DNA of 64,000 nucleotides. It comes from Streptomyces sp. SID8374. Lineage in GTDB: Bacteria > Actinomycetota > Actinomycetes > Streptomycetales > Streptomycetaceae. Positions within the stretch are counted from its first letter, which is position 1; each line of letters begins with the position of its first letter. Location of the stretch: the NCBI RefSeq assembly GCF_009865135.1, contig NZ_WWGH01000001.1, positions 5,022,001-5,086,000 on the forward strand, given 5' to 3'. The notes under the pieces were generated by a model. It did no database searches. It worked only from the letters and a program-made list of their open reading frames with translations, and was not told the DNA's origin. Below, one piece after another: positions 16,437 through 25,265 of this stretch. A program made the translations under genes and the position numbers.

Positions 16437-17483
16437 TCAGTCCAGGTCGGACATGTCGAGGACGAAGCGGTAGCGGACGTCGTTGCGCCGGAGCCGGTCG
16501 AGGGCCTCGTTCACCTGTGACGAGGGGAGCAGTTCGATGTCGGCGGTGATGCCGTGCCTGGCACAGAAGTCCAGCATGGCGGCGGTCGCCGGCCTGCCCC
16601 CGCTGCCCGCGGAGCTGAGCTTCTTGCGTCCCACGAGCAGGCCGGTGGCCTCCACGGTGACAGGGCCGAGGTACCCGAGGAGGCTGAGCGTCCCGTCCAG
16701 GGCGACCAGGCGAAGGTAGGGGCCGAGATCGTGCGGGGAGGAAATGGTGTCGATGACGACGTCGAACCGGTCGCGAGCGGCAGCCATCTGCTCCGGGTCC
16801 GTGGAGACGATGAGGCTCTGCGCGCCGAGGCGACGGGCGTCGTCGGCCTTGTCCGCCGAGCGGCTGATCACCGAGGTGTCGGCCCCGAGCGCCGTGGCGA
16901 TCTTGACCGCGAGATGGCCCAGACCGCCCAGTCCCGCCACGGCGACGCGGCTTCCCGGCCCCACGCCGAGGGCCTGCATCGGTTCCCAGACGGTGATCCC
17001 GGCGCAGAGCAGGGGAGCGGCGGCGGCCGGATCCAGGGCTGCGGGAAGGGGGTAGGCGAACCGGTCGCGGACGACGTACTCGCGGGAGTAGCCACCCAGG
17101 GTGGTCGATCCGTCGTGCCGGTCGGTGCCGTTGTAGGTCAGGGTCGGGAAGGTGTGGCAGAAGTTCTCCTGACCGGCCCGGCACATGGCGCACTCGCCGC
17201 ACGAGTCGACGATGTTGCCCACCGCGACCGGGTCGCCGACGGCGAAGCCGGTGACCGCGGACCCGGTTTCGGTCACCACCCCCGTGAACTCGTGGCCCGG
17301 CACCAGGAGCTGCCCTCCTTCCTTGCCGGGGACGCCGAGGGCGTGCAGGTCGGAGTGGCACACCCCGCAGTAGTCCACCCGGACCGCGAGGTCGTCGGGC
17401 CGCAGGTCGCGCCGGGTCAACGGGGTCCGCCGCAGTGTCGTCGTCGACGGACCTTCCGCCTGCCAGCCCACTGTGTTCCTCAT
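16437..17483 (-). CDS. Zinc NAD(P)-dependent alcohol dehydrogenase, CAD/YahK type
   Basis: A 348-residue medium-chain dehydrogenase. Catalytic zinc ligands are in GVCHSDLH and PGHEFTG; the structural zinc cluster reads CGECAMCRAGQENFC; the Rossmann loop is GLGGLGHLAVK (about 178-188). Overall this is the cinnamyl-alcohol-dehydrogenase/YahK group that usually reduces aldehydes with NADPH. ATG 17483 (MRNTVGWQAEG) is preferred over the open frame to 17555, because that upstream stretch is a regulator binding region. Divergent from a tetR gene, sharing a 97-base intergenic region with two copies of an operator-like word. Confidence 0.92.
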   Translation of the reverse strand: MRNTVGWQAEGPSTTTLRRTPLTRRDLRPDDLAVRVDYCGVCHSDLHALGVPGKEGGQLLVPGHEFTGVVTETGSAVTGFAVGDPVAVGNIVDSCGECAMCRAGQENFCHTFPTLTYNGTDRHDGSTTLGGYSREYVVRDRFAYPLPAALDPAAAAPLLCAGITVWEPMQALGVGPGSRVAVAGLGGLGHLAVKIATALGADTSVISRSADKADDARRLGAQSLIVSTDPEQMAAARDRFDVVIDTISSPHDLGPYLRLVALDGTLSLLGYLGPVTVEATGLLVGRKKLSSAGSGGRPATAAMLDFCARHGITADIELLPSSQVNEALDRLRRNDVRYRFVLDMSDLD

Positions 17484-17500
17484 GGCGATGCTCCCTTCAG

Positions 17501-17575
17501 ACAGAACAGTTTGTCTGTTTGAGCGTAGAGGCATCCGGCCCACTCGGCAAACCAACTGTTCTGTTTAGTACAGTG
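17501..17575. promoter_or_regulatory. Shared operator region between adh and tetR
   Basis: The word ACAGAACAGTT occurs at 17501-17511 and again, inverted, at 17554-17564 (AACTGTTCTGT), each flanked by TGTCTGT- or AGTACAG-like halves. This is a likely double binding site for the divergent TetR regulator. Confidence 0.65.
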
Positions 17576-17580
17576 GAGAT

Positions 17581-18180
17581 ATGGCCGACCAACCCCTGAC
17601 CTCGCGCGGAGCCGCCACGTACCAGCGCATCCTCGATGTGGCGATCCAGGAGTTCGCCGAGCACGGGCTCGCCGGGGCGCGCGTCGAACGCATCGTGGCT
17701 GCCGCACGCACCAACAAGGCGCAGCTCTACGCCTACTTCGGCAGCAAGGAAGGGCTCTTCGACGCCATCTTCTTCGGCTCGCTGGAGCGGATCGTGAACG
17801 TCGTCCCGATCGACGCCACCGACCTCGCGGACTGGGCCGTACGCCTCTACGACGAATACCTCCGCCGCCCCGACCTCATCCGGCTGGCCACCTGGGCGCG
17901 CCTGGAGCGCCGCCCGGCCGGCCATCTGGTCGACCGCCCCGACCGCCTCGACGACCGCAAACTGCGCGCCATCGCCGAGGCCCAGGACGCCGGCCTGGTG
18001 CGGCAGGGGGACCCGTTCGACGTCATGGCCATGGTGATCGCCATGTCGATGGCCTGGTCACCGGTCAGCAACGTGTACGCGGCGACCGCGGACGAGCCCT
18101 CCGAGGTGCACGAGCGGCGTCGTGAGCTGCTCCGCGAGAGCGTCCGCCGCGCCATGGCCGCCGACGGGCAGAGCGGCTGA
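17581..18180 (+). CDS. TetR-family regulator divergent from alcohol dehydrogenase
   Basis: A 199-residue repressor. The HTH (about 28-50) reads ARVERIVAAARTNKAQLYAYFGSKE, and the C-terminal domain contains ADWAVRLYDEYLRRPDLIRLATW, typical of the TetR C-terminal group 17. The ATG follows a GGAGAT ribosome site directly behind an operator-like word. Placement opposite the alcohol dehydrogenase with repeated inverted words in between makes it the probable regulator of that gene and itself. The ligand is unknown; an aldehyde is a reasonable guess. Confidence 0.9.
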   Translation: MADQPLTSRGAATYQRILDVAIQEFAEHGLAGARVERIVAAARTNKAQLYAYFGSKEGLFDAIFFGSLERIVNVVPIDATDLADWAVRLYDEYLRRPDLIRLATWARLERRPAGHLVDRPDRLDDRKLRAIAEAQDAGLVRQGDPFDVMAMVIAMSMAWSPVSNVYAATADEPSEVHERRRELLRESVRRAMAADGQSG

Positions 18181-18237
18181 TCGGCCGCGGCTACGGGTGA
18201 CCGCCAGGACCTCGGCCGGCATGGCCGCGTCCGCCGG

Positions 18238-18852
18238 TCAGGGCCTGCATACCCGTTCGATCAAGTCCTGCCAGGCCGAGCCGAGGCTCTCTTCGATCTG
18301 AGGGCCTGCGCTGCTCAGTGTGTCGGCGGACAAGTACAACAGCAGCGGGCCGTCGAGTGCCGCGGTGAGCTGGATCGCGAGCAGGTCGAGGTGGGCGCCG
18401 TCCAGGCTCAACTGGCGCAGGAGCATCCGGATGTGCATCTGCGACGCCGGTGTCTGGGGGCGGCTCGGGAGGGGCTGCCGACCGTCGAGGGCGAACCTGG
18501 CGATCTCCGTGTTCTCCAGCAGCAGGCGCACCCGGGCCCGGCCGTAGGCGACCAGCCGTTCGATCGGCGGCGCACCGGGGCCGAGCGGTGGCGGCCCGGA
18601 GAGCACCCGCTCCTGCAAGTCTCTCTCGATCTCGTCGAGTAGCGCCTGGAAGATCCCCGCCCGGGTGCCGAAGCGCCGGAAAACGGTGCCCTTGCCCAGT
18701 CCCGACCGCTCGGCCAGCGCATCCATCGTCAGCTGATCGGGGCCGGACTCGGCCAGCATGTCGCGGGCGGTGGCCAGCAGATGTGCACGGTTGCGGGCCG
18801 CGTCCGCCCGTTCCGGCCGCGGCGCCCCCCAGCTCACCGGTAGCACATCCAT
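18238..18852 (-). CDS. TetR-family regulator divergent from the LUD-protein gene
   Basis: A repressor of 204 residues from ATG 18852. The HTH is LTMDALAERSGLGKGTVFRRFGTRAG (about 40-65), followed by a ligand-binding domain with GRARVRLLLENTEIARFAL. An ATG at 18873 is in frame, but the one at 18852 has AGGA eight bases upstream and is preferred. The upstream region contains the word GCGGGGTGTAGTCCGTTTA, repeated in front of the divergent LUD gene, so it probably controls itself and that gene cluster. Confidence 0.85.
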   Translation of the reverse strand: MDVLPVSWGAPRPERADAARNRAHLLATARDMLAESGPDQLTMDALAERSGLGKGTVFRRFGTRAGIFQALLDEIERDLQERVLSGPPPLGPGAPPIERLVAYGRARVRLLLENTEIARFALDGRQPLPSRPQTPASQMHIRMLLRQLSLDGAHLDLLAIQLTAALDGPLLLYLSADTLSSAGPQIEESLGSAWQDLIERVCRP

Positions 18853-18881
18853 GGCGGTGATCCTAACAGTCATCCCACTAT

Positions 18882-18900
18882 GCGGGGTGTAGTCCGTTTA
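18882..18900. promoter_or_regulatory. Candidate operator, copy near tetR
   Basis: GCGGGGTGTAGTCCGTTTA; 17 of 19 bases match a second copy at 19088. The two copies are in direct orientation, 206 bases apart, one next to each divergent gene. Confidence 0.65.
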
Positions 18901-19087
18901 TGTGCATACGGGGATGGGTGCAGGTTGCGGGCCCGCGCGCCGCCGCCCCGACCGCGCCCGCCCTCGCGGGTGCGTGATCCGCCCGACCGTACGGCTGTCG
19001 CGGCGCACGAAAGCGGCGTACGGGCGTTGCGTGCACCCGGCGGCGGCATGGCGCGCATCCGGCGACGGCATTGCAGCCACCCATGAA
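18901..19087. other. Intergenic stretch between the two operator copies
   Basis: Part of a 344-base gap between tetR and the LUD gene. Apart from the two flanking operator copies I see no gene, terminator or repeat here. Short reading frames on both strands lack a ribosome site and family resemblance. Confidence 0.5.
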
Positions 19088-19106
19088 GCGGGGTAAAGTC
19101 CGTTTA
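19088..19106. promoter_or_regulatory. Candidate operator, copy near the LUD gene
   Basis: GCGGGGTAAAGTCCGTTTA, with the inner palindrome GTAAA-GTCCG-TTTAC. It lies about 90 bases before the LUD start, a typical promoter distance. Confidence 0.65.
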
Positions 19107-19196
19107 CGTCGACTGGATGGTTCCACGCTTGTCGACGGACGGGCGGATCCGTGCGTCACGGCTCTGCCGAGCCCCACTCAACAAGGGAGAAACCCC

Positions 19197-19826
19197 ATGA
19201 CCGCGATCGACGACGAGGCGCGTTTCACGACGCTGCCGGACGAGCAGACCCTCACCGCGACGGTGGCCGCGCTCCAGGAGCACGGTTTCGGTGTGGAGGT
19301 CGTGGACGACTTCGAGTCGGCCCGGCTGAGCGTGCTGAACCGGATTCCGCAGGGCGCGCAGGTGATGACCAACACCTCGGCCACGTTGCAGGAGTCGGGC
19401 ATCGAAGCGGTGATCAACGACCCGGACGGCCCGTACGTATCGGCGCGCAACAAGATGATGACGCTGGACTTCCAGACCCAGCAGCAGGAGATGAAGGCCA
19501 TCGCCGGGCAGGCCGACTACGCCTTGGGCAGTGTCCACGCGATCACCGCCGACGGCACCCTGGTCATCGCCTCGGCCACCGGCAGCCAGCTCGCCGCCTA
19601 CGTCTGGGACGCCCCGAACGTGATCCTGGTGGCCGGCACGCAGAAGCTGGCCCCCACCTTGCAGGCCGCCCATGAGCGGGTGGTCGAGCACAGCCTCAAG
19701 CTCGAGGACGTCCGGGCGCAGGCCGCGTACGGGCAGCGCAGCTACATCGGCAAGCTCCTGGATATCCGGCAGGAGCAGCCGGGCCGCATCCACGTGGTGC
19801 TGATCCGGCAGAACGTCGGGTTCTGA
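19197..19826 (+). CDS. LUD-domain protein (LutC/YkgG-like)
   Basis: A 209-residue protein with one LUD domain, the fold of LutC in lactate oxidation and of several actinobacterial stress proteins. Recognisable are MTNTSATLQESGI, GSVHAITADGTLVIASATGSQL and a C-terminal HVVLIRQNVGF strand. ATG 19197 has AAGGGAG upstream; the frame open from 19071 crosses an operator and is rejected. No LutA or LutB partner is nearby, so a role in lactate use is not supported. It begins a same-strand run with a secreted protein, YceI and a small membrane protein, under a candidate TetR operator. Confidence 0.85.
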   Translation: MTAIDDEARFTTLPDEQTLTATVAALQEHGFGVEVVDDFESARLSVLNRIPQGAQVMTNTSATLQESGIEAVINDPDGPYVSARNKMMTLDFQTQQQEMKAIAGQADYALGSVHAITADGTLVIASATGSQLAAYVWDAPNVILVAGTQKLAPTLQAAHERVVEHSLKLEDVRAQAAYGQRSYIGKLLDIRQEQPGRIHVVLIRQNVGF

Positions 19827-19878
19827 GCCCCCACGGACATGCCGAGTGAAGCTTTTCAACCGTTGTGGAGGGGACCTC

Positions 19879-20304
19879 GTGAGACGTCATCGACTGATCG
19901 CGGCAGCTGGTGCCGCCGTGTTCGCCACCTGCCTGGCAACCGCCTCGCCGGCGCTTGCCGCGCAGGCGCCCACCGTAGCGCCGACCCCGACCGCGACCGA
20001 CTGCACGGATCAGGCTTTCACCACGTCCGGCCGAGTGGTCGAAGGCCGCACCGCGATCCCGTGGAACTACTTCATCGTCGCCCAGGCAGGCACGATCACC
20101 GCCTGTCTCGACGGGCCTGACGGCGCGGACTTCGACCTCGTACTCAGGCACTTCGCCACCGGCGGACTCAAGACCGTCGCGACCTCCTCGGGGGACGAGG
20201 ACGTCAAGACGCTCTCCTACGAGGGGGTGCCCGGCGCCTACCGGGTCGAGTTGGTGGCGACCGCGGGCAGCGGCACCTACACGGCCGGCGTGACCTTCCC
20301 CTGA
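19879..20304 (+). CDS. Secreted protein with PPC-like domain
   Basis: A 141-residue secreted protein. GTG 19879 has GAGGGGA in front. The signal peptide is VRRHRLIAAAG...ASPALA with an ALA/AQA cleavage site near residue 28. The mature part starts with a Thr/Pro stretch, holds two cysteines (TDCTD and ITACLDG, likely a disulfide) and ends in a beta domain (DFDLVL...YRVELVATAGSGTYTAGV) resembling bacterial pre-peptidase C-terminal domains, here standing alone with no peptidase. Function unknown; possibly a small cell-envelope binding module. Confidence 0.75.
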   Translation: MRRHRLIAAAGAAVFATCLATASPALAAQAPTVAPTPTATDCTDQAFTTSGRVVEGRTAIPWNYFIVAQAGTITACLDGPDGADFDLVLRHFATGGLKTVATSSGDEDVKTLSYEGVPGAYRVELVATAGSGTYTAGVTFP

Positions 20305-20475
20305 GCCACCGGCGCTCACCCGCCACCTGTGGGGGCGCGGCCGACCGGTGCCCGGGGCGGCCGGCCGGCCGTACCCGGTGTGGTGCGGCCGGGTGCCCGG
20401 CTCGCGCCACACGAAGCCCCTCCACATGCGACCCGTCAATCCAGTCCCGCATTCATCTTCATCAAGGAGAACCTC

Positions 20476-20991
20476 ATGACCACCGCAGTCGAAACCGGCC
20501 TGTGGCAACTCGACGCCACCCGCTCCACCATCGCCATCAGCCACGCGACGATGTGGGGCATGGTCACCGTGAAGGGGACGTTCACCGGCGTCTCCGGTGA
20601 GGGCGAGGTCCGCCCCGACGGCACCGTCCGCGGTGCCGTGACCCTGGACGCCGCCTCCCTGGACACGCAGCACAAGAAGCGCGACGAGCACCTGCGCAGC
20701 GCGGACTTCTTCGACGTCGAGAACCACCCCACCCTCGTCTTCGCGGTCCGTGACGGCGTGTTCCGCCGGAACGGCGTCGTCGAGGTCGAGGGCCGGCTGA
20801 CCGTGCGCGGTGTCAGCCGCTCGCAGACCGTGACCGTGCGGGTCACCGACTCCAGCGCGGACGCGGTCACGCTCACCACCGAGTTCACCGTCGACCGGGA
20901 CCAGTTCGGCATGGGCTGGAACCGGCTGGGCATGATGCGTGGCCTGACGACGGTGACGTCGACGCTCCGGTTCACCCGCACGTCCGCCTAG
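20476..20991 (+). CDS. YceI-family protein (cytoplasmic form)
   Basis: A 171-residue lipocalin-like protein of the YceI family, which binds polyisoprenoid-type lipids in known members. Features: LDATRSTIAISHATMWG (the S-x-I-x-F/I-x-H strand), GTFTGVSGEGEV, KKRDEHLRSADFFDVENHPTL and VEGRLTVRGVSR. There is no signal peptide, unlike E. coli YceI. ATG 20476 has AAGGAGA; upstream in-frame codons are not family sequence. It is co-directional with the LUD and secreted genes and followed after 17 bases by a membrane protein. Confidence 0.9.
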   Translation: MTTAVETGLWQLDATRSTIAISHATMWGMVTVKGTFTGVSGEGEVRPDGTVRGAVTLDAASLDTQHKKRDEHLRSADFFDVENHPTLVFAVRDGVFRRNGVVEVEGRLTVRGVSRSQTVTVRVTDSSADAVTLTTEFTVDRDQFGMGWNRLGMMRGLTTVTSTLRFTRTSA

Positions 20992-21008
20992 GGCAGGAGC
21001 ACCCTCGT

Positions 21009-21443
21009 ATGACCAACCGCATCACCGGCCGAGCGAGCCTCGGCAAGGTGCTGATCTCGGTACCCGCCGTGGTCGCCGGAGTGGGCCCCTACATCGCGGA
21101 CTGGAACGAGACCCACATCCACAACCCGGACTGGCCGCCCCACGCCAAGTTCCACAACGCCCAGACCATGGGCCTGGGCGTCGGGCTGGCCGGAGCCGCG
21201 CTGCTGCAACTGTGGCGTCCGGCTGATTCCCGGGCAGGTGCCAGGGCAGCCCTGGACGGCGGGGCCGTATCCGCCGCGCTGTACTGGGTGACCCAGATCT
21301 CCGCGCTCGCGTACCCCGGCTCCCGCGCCGTGGACCCGCCCGGCAAGCAGTTCTTCCCGCAGGCCGTGGTCGCCCTGCCCTCGCTCGCGCTGGTGGGGCT
21401 GGGATATGCCTTGGAGCGGCGACGACTGCGCGGCCAGGGCTGA
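21009..21443 (+). CDS. Small membrane protein downstream of YceI
   Basis: A 144-residue protein with about three or four hydrophobic segments (VLISVPAVVAGVGPYIADW, MGLGVGLAGAALLQLW, VSAALYWVTQISALAY, AVVALPSLALVGLGYALE) and conserved-looking polar residues between the first two (W-N-E-T-H-I-H-N-P-D-W-P-P-H-A-K-F-H). GGAG precedes the ATG. The histidine-rich segment could bind a metal or haem. I am not certain of its family (DUF6640-like is a guess). It ends the LUD-YceI run. Confidence 0.75.
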   Translation: MTNRITGRASLGKVLISVPAVVAGVGPYIADWNETHIHNPDWPPHAKFHNAQTMGLGVGLAGAALLQLWRPADSRAGARAALDGGAVSAALYWVTQISALAYPGSRAVDPPGKQFFPQAVVALPSLALVGLGYALERRRLRGQG

Positions 21444-21751
21444 GACGCCCGAAGGTGAGCGCCGCTGGCGCGAGTCCGCGAAGGGACGCCCGGACCGGGT
21501 CGTTCCGGCCGACCGAGCCACCCCGGACCTCACGCTTCTCCCGGTCCCGAACCGAAGCGAACCGACGCTAGCCGGCAGCGGGGTCCGTCGGCCCGGCGGT
21601 GACGTTGCGGGCGTTCGGCGGCTGGTACGGGTCGGTGTCCAGCCCCCAGGCGAGTACGCGCGCGGGATGGATACGGATCAGCGCGGCGTCGAAACCCGGC
21701 TGGGGGCGCCCCGCCCCCGGATGAGAGCGGGGCGCAGGCGAGTCCGGAGGG
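21444..21751. other. Gene-free stretch
   Basis: 308 bases between a membrane protein and the next convergent gene. I see no convincing gene, hairpin or repeat. The GC content and codon signal are lower than in flanking genes, which fits the edge of an accessory patch. Confidence 0.5.
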
Positions 21752-22297
21752 TCAGCTCACTTCGGGCACCTTGATGTACCAGCGGAGCTGGAAGCCGGTG
21801 TCGGTCCTGTGGAACGACGCGAGGTGACGGAGGACGGCATATCCCGCGTCACGGTCTTCGTCGGGTCGGTCGGCCCCTAGCGCGGCCTCGGCCCGGTCGA
21901 GGATGTAGGTGTAGCAGCGCTCCCATCCCGCGTTGTCGGCGATTTGTGCGCTGCCCTTGCACTTCTCCCGGGTGAAGGCGAGGAGCTCTTCCCAGTCGTC
22001 CGTTGCGCTCTCGTTCGCCTTGGCCGCTTCGTGGATGGAGTAGCCGGAGGTGATGAGCCGGTGCGAGAGGGCCTTGGCGCCAGCCACCAGTTCTCGTTGG
22101 TCCTCCGGGAGCGCGGTCCTGTCGAAGTCCTTCAGTTGCCGGTAGGTGATGCGGGCAATCTCGGAGAAGGGGCCGTCTTCCAGGTACTTCATCTCGTAGC
22201 CCTGGAGCTGGCTGGCGGCGAGAAGGGCCCGCTGGAACTCGACTTGGATGGCGTGATCGCCGAAGAGGTCCGCGACACGGTCGGGAATCTTGAACAT
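21752..22297 (-). CDS. Hypothetical helical protein
   Basis: A 181-residue soluble protein I do not recognise. It is largely helical and charged (QVEFQRALLAASQLQGYEMKYLE, EELLAFTREKCKGSAQIADN) with no signal or membrane segment, and ends WYIKVPEVS. The ATG at 22297 is near the gene end of a minus-strand run. Its codon use has more A/T in the third position than most neighbours, suggesting recent arrival. The next gene on the same strand encodes a Uma2-type protein; the two could be a transferred pair, but they are separated by 132 bases. Function unknown. Confidence 0.65.
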   Translation of the reverse strand: MFKIPDRVADLFGDHAIQVEFQRALLAASQLQGYEMKYLEDGPFSEIARITYRQLKDFDRTALPEDQRELVAGAKALSHRLITSGYSIHEAAKANESATDDWEELLAFTREKCKGSAQIADNAGWERCYTYILDRAEAALGADRPDEDRDAGYAVLRHLASFHRTDTGFQLRWYIKVPEVS

Positions 22298-22429
22298 GTT
22301 GCACCTAGCTGTTCTGGCCCCGCGCCGTTTTCAGTGTAAGGACGTGGGGCGCCCGGCACCCCACGATGCGGCAGACGCTCCGCACTCCTCCGCCGCCGTT
22401 TGGTCACAACTCCATCACCACCTGGTTGT

Positions 22430-22996
22430 TTACAGGGCCCCGAGGTCGGCCGTGACGGAGAACGGGGCGGTGGCTTTCACGGTGCCGGTGAAGATCTCGC
22501 CGTCCCGGTAGGACTTGTTGGCGGGGTCGAGGACGTAGGTGTAGACGATCGGAACGCCAGTGGCGGCCTGCTCGATGCGCCAGTAGAAGGGGATGCCGGC
22601 CTTGGCGTACTGGTCGACCTTCACGATCCGGTCTGTGGTTTCTGACCCTGGGGATACGACCTCGACGACCAGGAGGACGTGCTCGGGGCGGGTGGGCGTG
22701 AGGTCGATGGTCTCCGCCCGGTAGACGGTGACGTCAGGGCGGCGGTTGGTGAGGGGGACGTCCTGCAAGCGGACGTCGAAGTCCGTGTCGGCGTTCCAGT
22801 CCGGGCCCGCGGCGGCGTCCAGGGCGTTGGCCAGGAGGCGGGCCAGCCGGTTGTGCCGCTTGGAGGCGCTCGGGCTCACGACGACCATCCCGTCCACGAC
22901 CTCGATGCCGGCGCACTGCTCCTCGGACCAGGAGTCGTACTGCTCCGCGCTGATCTGCGTGTGCATCCACGCGGGCGCCACCATCTCGGCGGTCAT
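22430..22996 (-). CDS. Uma2-family (DUF820) endonuclease-like protein
   Basis: A 188-residue protein with a restriction-endonuclease-like fold of the Uma2/DUF820 type, common in Streptomyces and cyanobacteria and of unknown target. Motif D-V-T-V-Y-R-A-E-T, then the VVEVVSPGSETTDRI active region (E and downstream K in VKVDQYAKAGIPFYW). GAAGGAGG precedes ATG 22996, so the much longer open frame on this strand (to 25864) is antisense shadow. It is divergent from the YyaL-type gene. Most copies are solitary and no partner is seen here. Confidence 0.88.
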   Translation of the reverse strand: MTAEMVAPAWMHTQISAEQYDSWSEEQCAGIEVVDGMVVVSPSASKRHNRLARLLANALDAAAGPDWNADTDFDVRLQDVPLTNRRPDVTVYRAETIDLTPTRPEHVLLVVEVVSPGSETTDRIVKVDQYAKAGIPFYWRIEQAATGVPIVYTYVLDPANKSYRDGEIFTGTVKATAPFSVTADLGAL

Positions 22997-23227
22997 GAAG
23001 TGCCTCCTTCGAGGATGCGGTGCTGCTCGACTCAGCGTACTGCCCGCTTCCCGTCGGGCACCGGCTTTGGGCCGGGGCAGAGCCTCAGCGTCCGCGGGAT
23101 GACCGGGGTGCAAAAGGGGGCGATCCGCATTCACCATGTGATGGCGCATGAGTGCAAATCGGCCAAGTGGGGTGGGGGTTTGTGGGCCGAACCGGCAGGG
23201 CCGGGTCGGCGTGAGAGGCTGGGTCGT

Positions 23228-25246
23228 ATGAACCGGTTGGCTGGTGTGACCTCGCCGTATCTGCTTCAGCATGCTGACAATCCGGTCGACTGGTGGCCGT
23301 GGGGACCCGAGGCGTTCGAGGAAGCGAAACGGCGTGATGTACCCGTGCTGCTGTCGGTCGGCTACTCCGCGTGCCACTGGTGCCACGTCATGGCCCACGA
23401 GTCCTTCGAGGACGAGGCCGTCGCGGCCTACCTCAACGAGCGCTTCGTCGCCGTGAAGGTCGACCGGGAGGAGCGGCCCGATGTCGACGCCGTGTACATG
23501 GAGGCCGTGCAGGCGGCCACCGGGCAGGGTGGATGGCCCATGACCGTGTTCCTCACGCCCGATGCCGAACCCTTCTACTTCGGGACCTACTTCCCGCCCG
23601 AGCCCCGGCACGGGTCGCCCTCCTTTCAGCAGGTGCTCGAAGGGGTGAGCGCTGCGTGGAGCGACCGGCGTGAGGAGGTGGCCGAGGTGGCCGGGCGGAT
23701 CGTTGCCGATCTGGCCGGGCGGTCGCTGGCGCATGGCGGGGACGGGGTGCCGGGGGAGTCGGAGATCGCGCAGGCGTTGCTCGGGCTGACCCGGGAGTAC
23801 GACGAGCAGCACGGCGGGTTCGGGGGTGCGCCCAAGTTTCCGCCGTCCATGGCGGTGGAGTTCCTGCTGCGGCACTACGCCCGTACCGGGTCCGAAGGGG
23901 CCCTCCAGATGGCCGCCGACACCTGTTCGGCGATGGCCCGGGGCGGGATCTACGACCAGCTCGGCGGCGGGTTCGCGCGGTACTCCGTGGACCGGGAGTG
24001 GGTCGTCCCGCACTTCGAGAAGATGCTGTACGACAATGCGCTGTTGTGTCGGGTGTATGCCCACCTCTGGCGCACCACCGGGTCCGCCGAGGCCCGCCGC
24101 ATCGCCCTGGAGACCGCCGACTTCATGGTGCGGGAGCTCCGTACCGCCGAGGGCGGCTTCGCCTCCGCGCTGGACGCCGACAGCGAGGACGCGCAGGGGA
24201 AGCATGTCGAGGGTGCTTTCTATGTGTGGACCCCCGCGCAGCTGCGTGCGGTGCTCGGTGAGGAGGACGGGGCCTTCGCCGCCGCGTACTTCGGGGTGAC
24301 CGAGGAGGGCACCTTCGAGGAGGGCGCTTCTGTTCTTCAGCTCTCCGGTGAAGGGCGACCCGTGGACGCCGGGCGCGTCGCCGACGTACGGGCGCGGCTC
24401 CTGGCGGCGCGTGAGGAGCGGCCGCGTCCTGGGCGGGACGACAAGGTGGTCGCCGCCTGGAACGGGCTGGCCATCGCCGCCCTCGCCGAGACCGGCGCCT
24501 ACTTCGACCGGCCCGACCTCGTGGAGCGCGCCACCGAGGCCGCCGATCTGCTGGTCCGGGTCCATCTCGGTGAAGTCGCCCGGCTGACCCGTACCTCCAA
24601 GGACGGGCGCGCCGGGGACAACGCGGGCGTCCTGGAGGACTACGGCGATGTCGCCGAGGGGTTCCTCGCGCTGGCCGCTGTGACAGGGGAAGGGGCCTGG
24701 CTGGAGTTCGCCGGGTTCCTGCTCGATGTCGTGCTGGAGCAGTTCACCGGTGAGGGCGGGCAGCTCTACGACACCGCCCACGAGGCCGAGAAGCTGATCC
24801 GGCGGCCGCAGGATCCGACCGACAGCGCCACACCGGCCGGGTGGACCGCTGCGGCGGGCGCTCTGCTCTCGTACGCCGCGTACACCGGGTCCGAACCCCA
24901 CCGCACCGCCGCCGAAGGCGCGCTCGGGGTCGTCAAGGCGCTGGCCCCGCGTGCGCCCCGGTTCATCGGCTGGGGGCTCGCCGTCGCCGAGGCGCTGCTG
25001 GACGGGCCCCGTGAGGTGGCCGTCGCCGGGCCGGTCGGCGGGGAGTTGCACCGTACGGCGTTGCTGGGCCGGGCGCCCGGTGCGGTCGTCGCGGCGGGCG
25101 AGGGACCGGGTGCGGGGGCCGAGTTCCCGCTGCTGGTGGACCGGCCGTTGGTGGGCGGGGCGCCGACCGCGTACGTCTGCCGGCATTTCGTCTGTGACGC
25201 GCCGACCACGGATGCGGCCGAGCTGGCGGTGAAGCTGGGCGGCTGA
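23228..25246 (+). CDS. YyaL/SPATA20-type thioredoxin-domain protein
   Basis: A 672-residue cytosolic protein. The N-terminal thioredoxin fold (DUF255) has NRLAGVTSPYLLQHADNPVDWWPWG and the CxxC-like GYSACHWCHVM at about 47-57. The C-terminal region is a glucosaminidase-like six-hairpin (alpha-alpha barrel) domain with GGFGGAPKFP, GGIYDQLGGGFARYSVD and VPHFEKMLYDN. Family members are annotated as thioredoxin-domain or spermatogenesis-associated protein 20 relatives; the reaction is unknown. ATG 23228 is the first codon of the conserved region; the frame runs open from 22679 through the Uma2 promoter. Terminator follows. Confidence 0.9.
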   Translation: MNRLAGVTSPYLLQHADNPVDWWPWGPEAFEEAKRRDVPVLLSVGYSACHWCHVMAHESFEDEAVAAYLNERFVAVKVDREERPDVDAVYMEAVQAATGQGGWPMTVFLTPDAEPFYFGTYFPPEPRHGSPSFQQVLEGVSAAWSDRREEVAEVAGRIVADLAGRSLAHGGDGVPGESEIAQALLGLTREYDEQHGGFGGAPKFPPSMAVEFLLRHYARTGSEGALQMAADTCSAMARGGIYDQLGGGFARYSVDREWVVPHFEKMLYDNALLCRVYAHLWRTTGSAEARRIALETADFMVRELRTAEGGFASALDADSEDAQGKHVEGAFYVWTPAQLRAVLGEEDGAFAAAYFGVTEEGTFEEGASVLQLSGEGRPVDAGRVADVRARLLAAREERPRPGRDDKVVAAWNGLAIAALAETGAYFDRPDLVERATEAADLLVRVHLGEVARLTRTSKDGRAGDNAGVLEDYGDVAEGFLALAAVTGEGAWLEFAGFLLDVVLEQFTGEGGQLYDTAHEAEKLIRRPQDPTDSATPAGWTAAAGALLSYAAYTGSEPHRTAAEGALGVVKALAPRAPRFIGWGLAVAEALLDGPREVAVAGPVGGELHRTALLGRAPGAVVAAGEGPGAGAEFPLLVDRPLVGGAPTAYVCRHFVCDAPTTDAAELAVKLGG

Positions 25247-25265
25247 GGCCGGGGAGGATGCGTGA

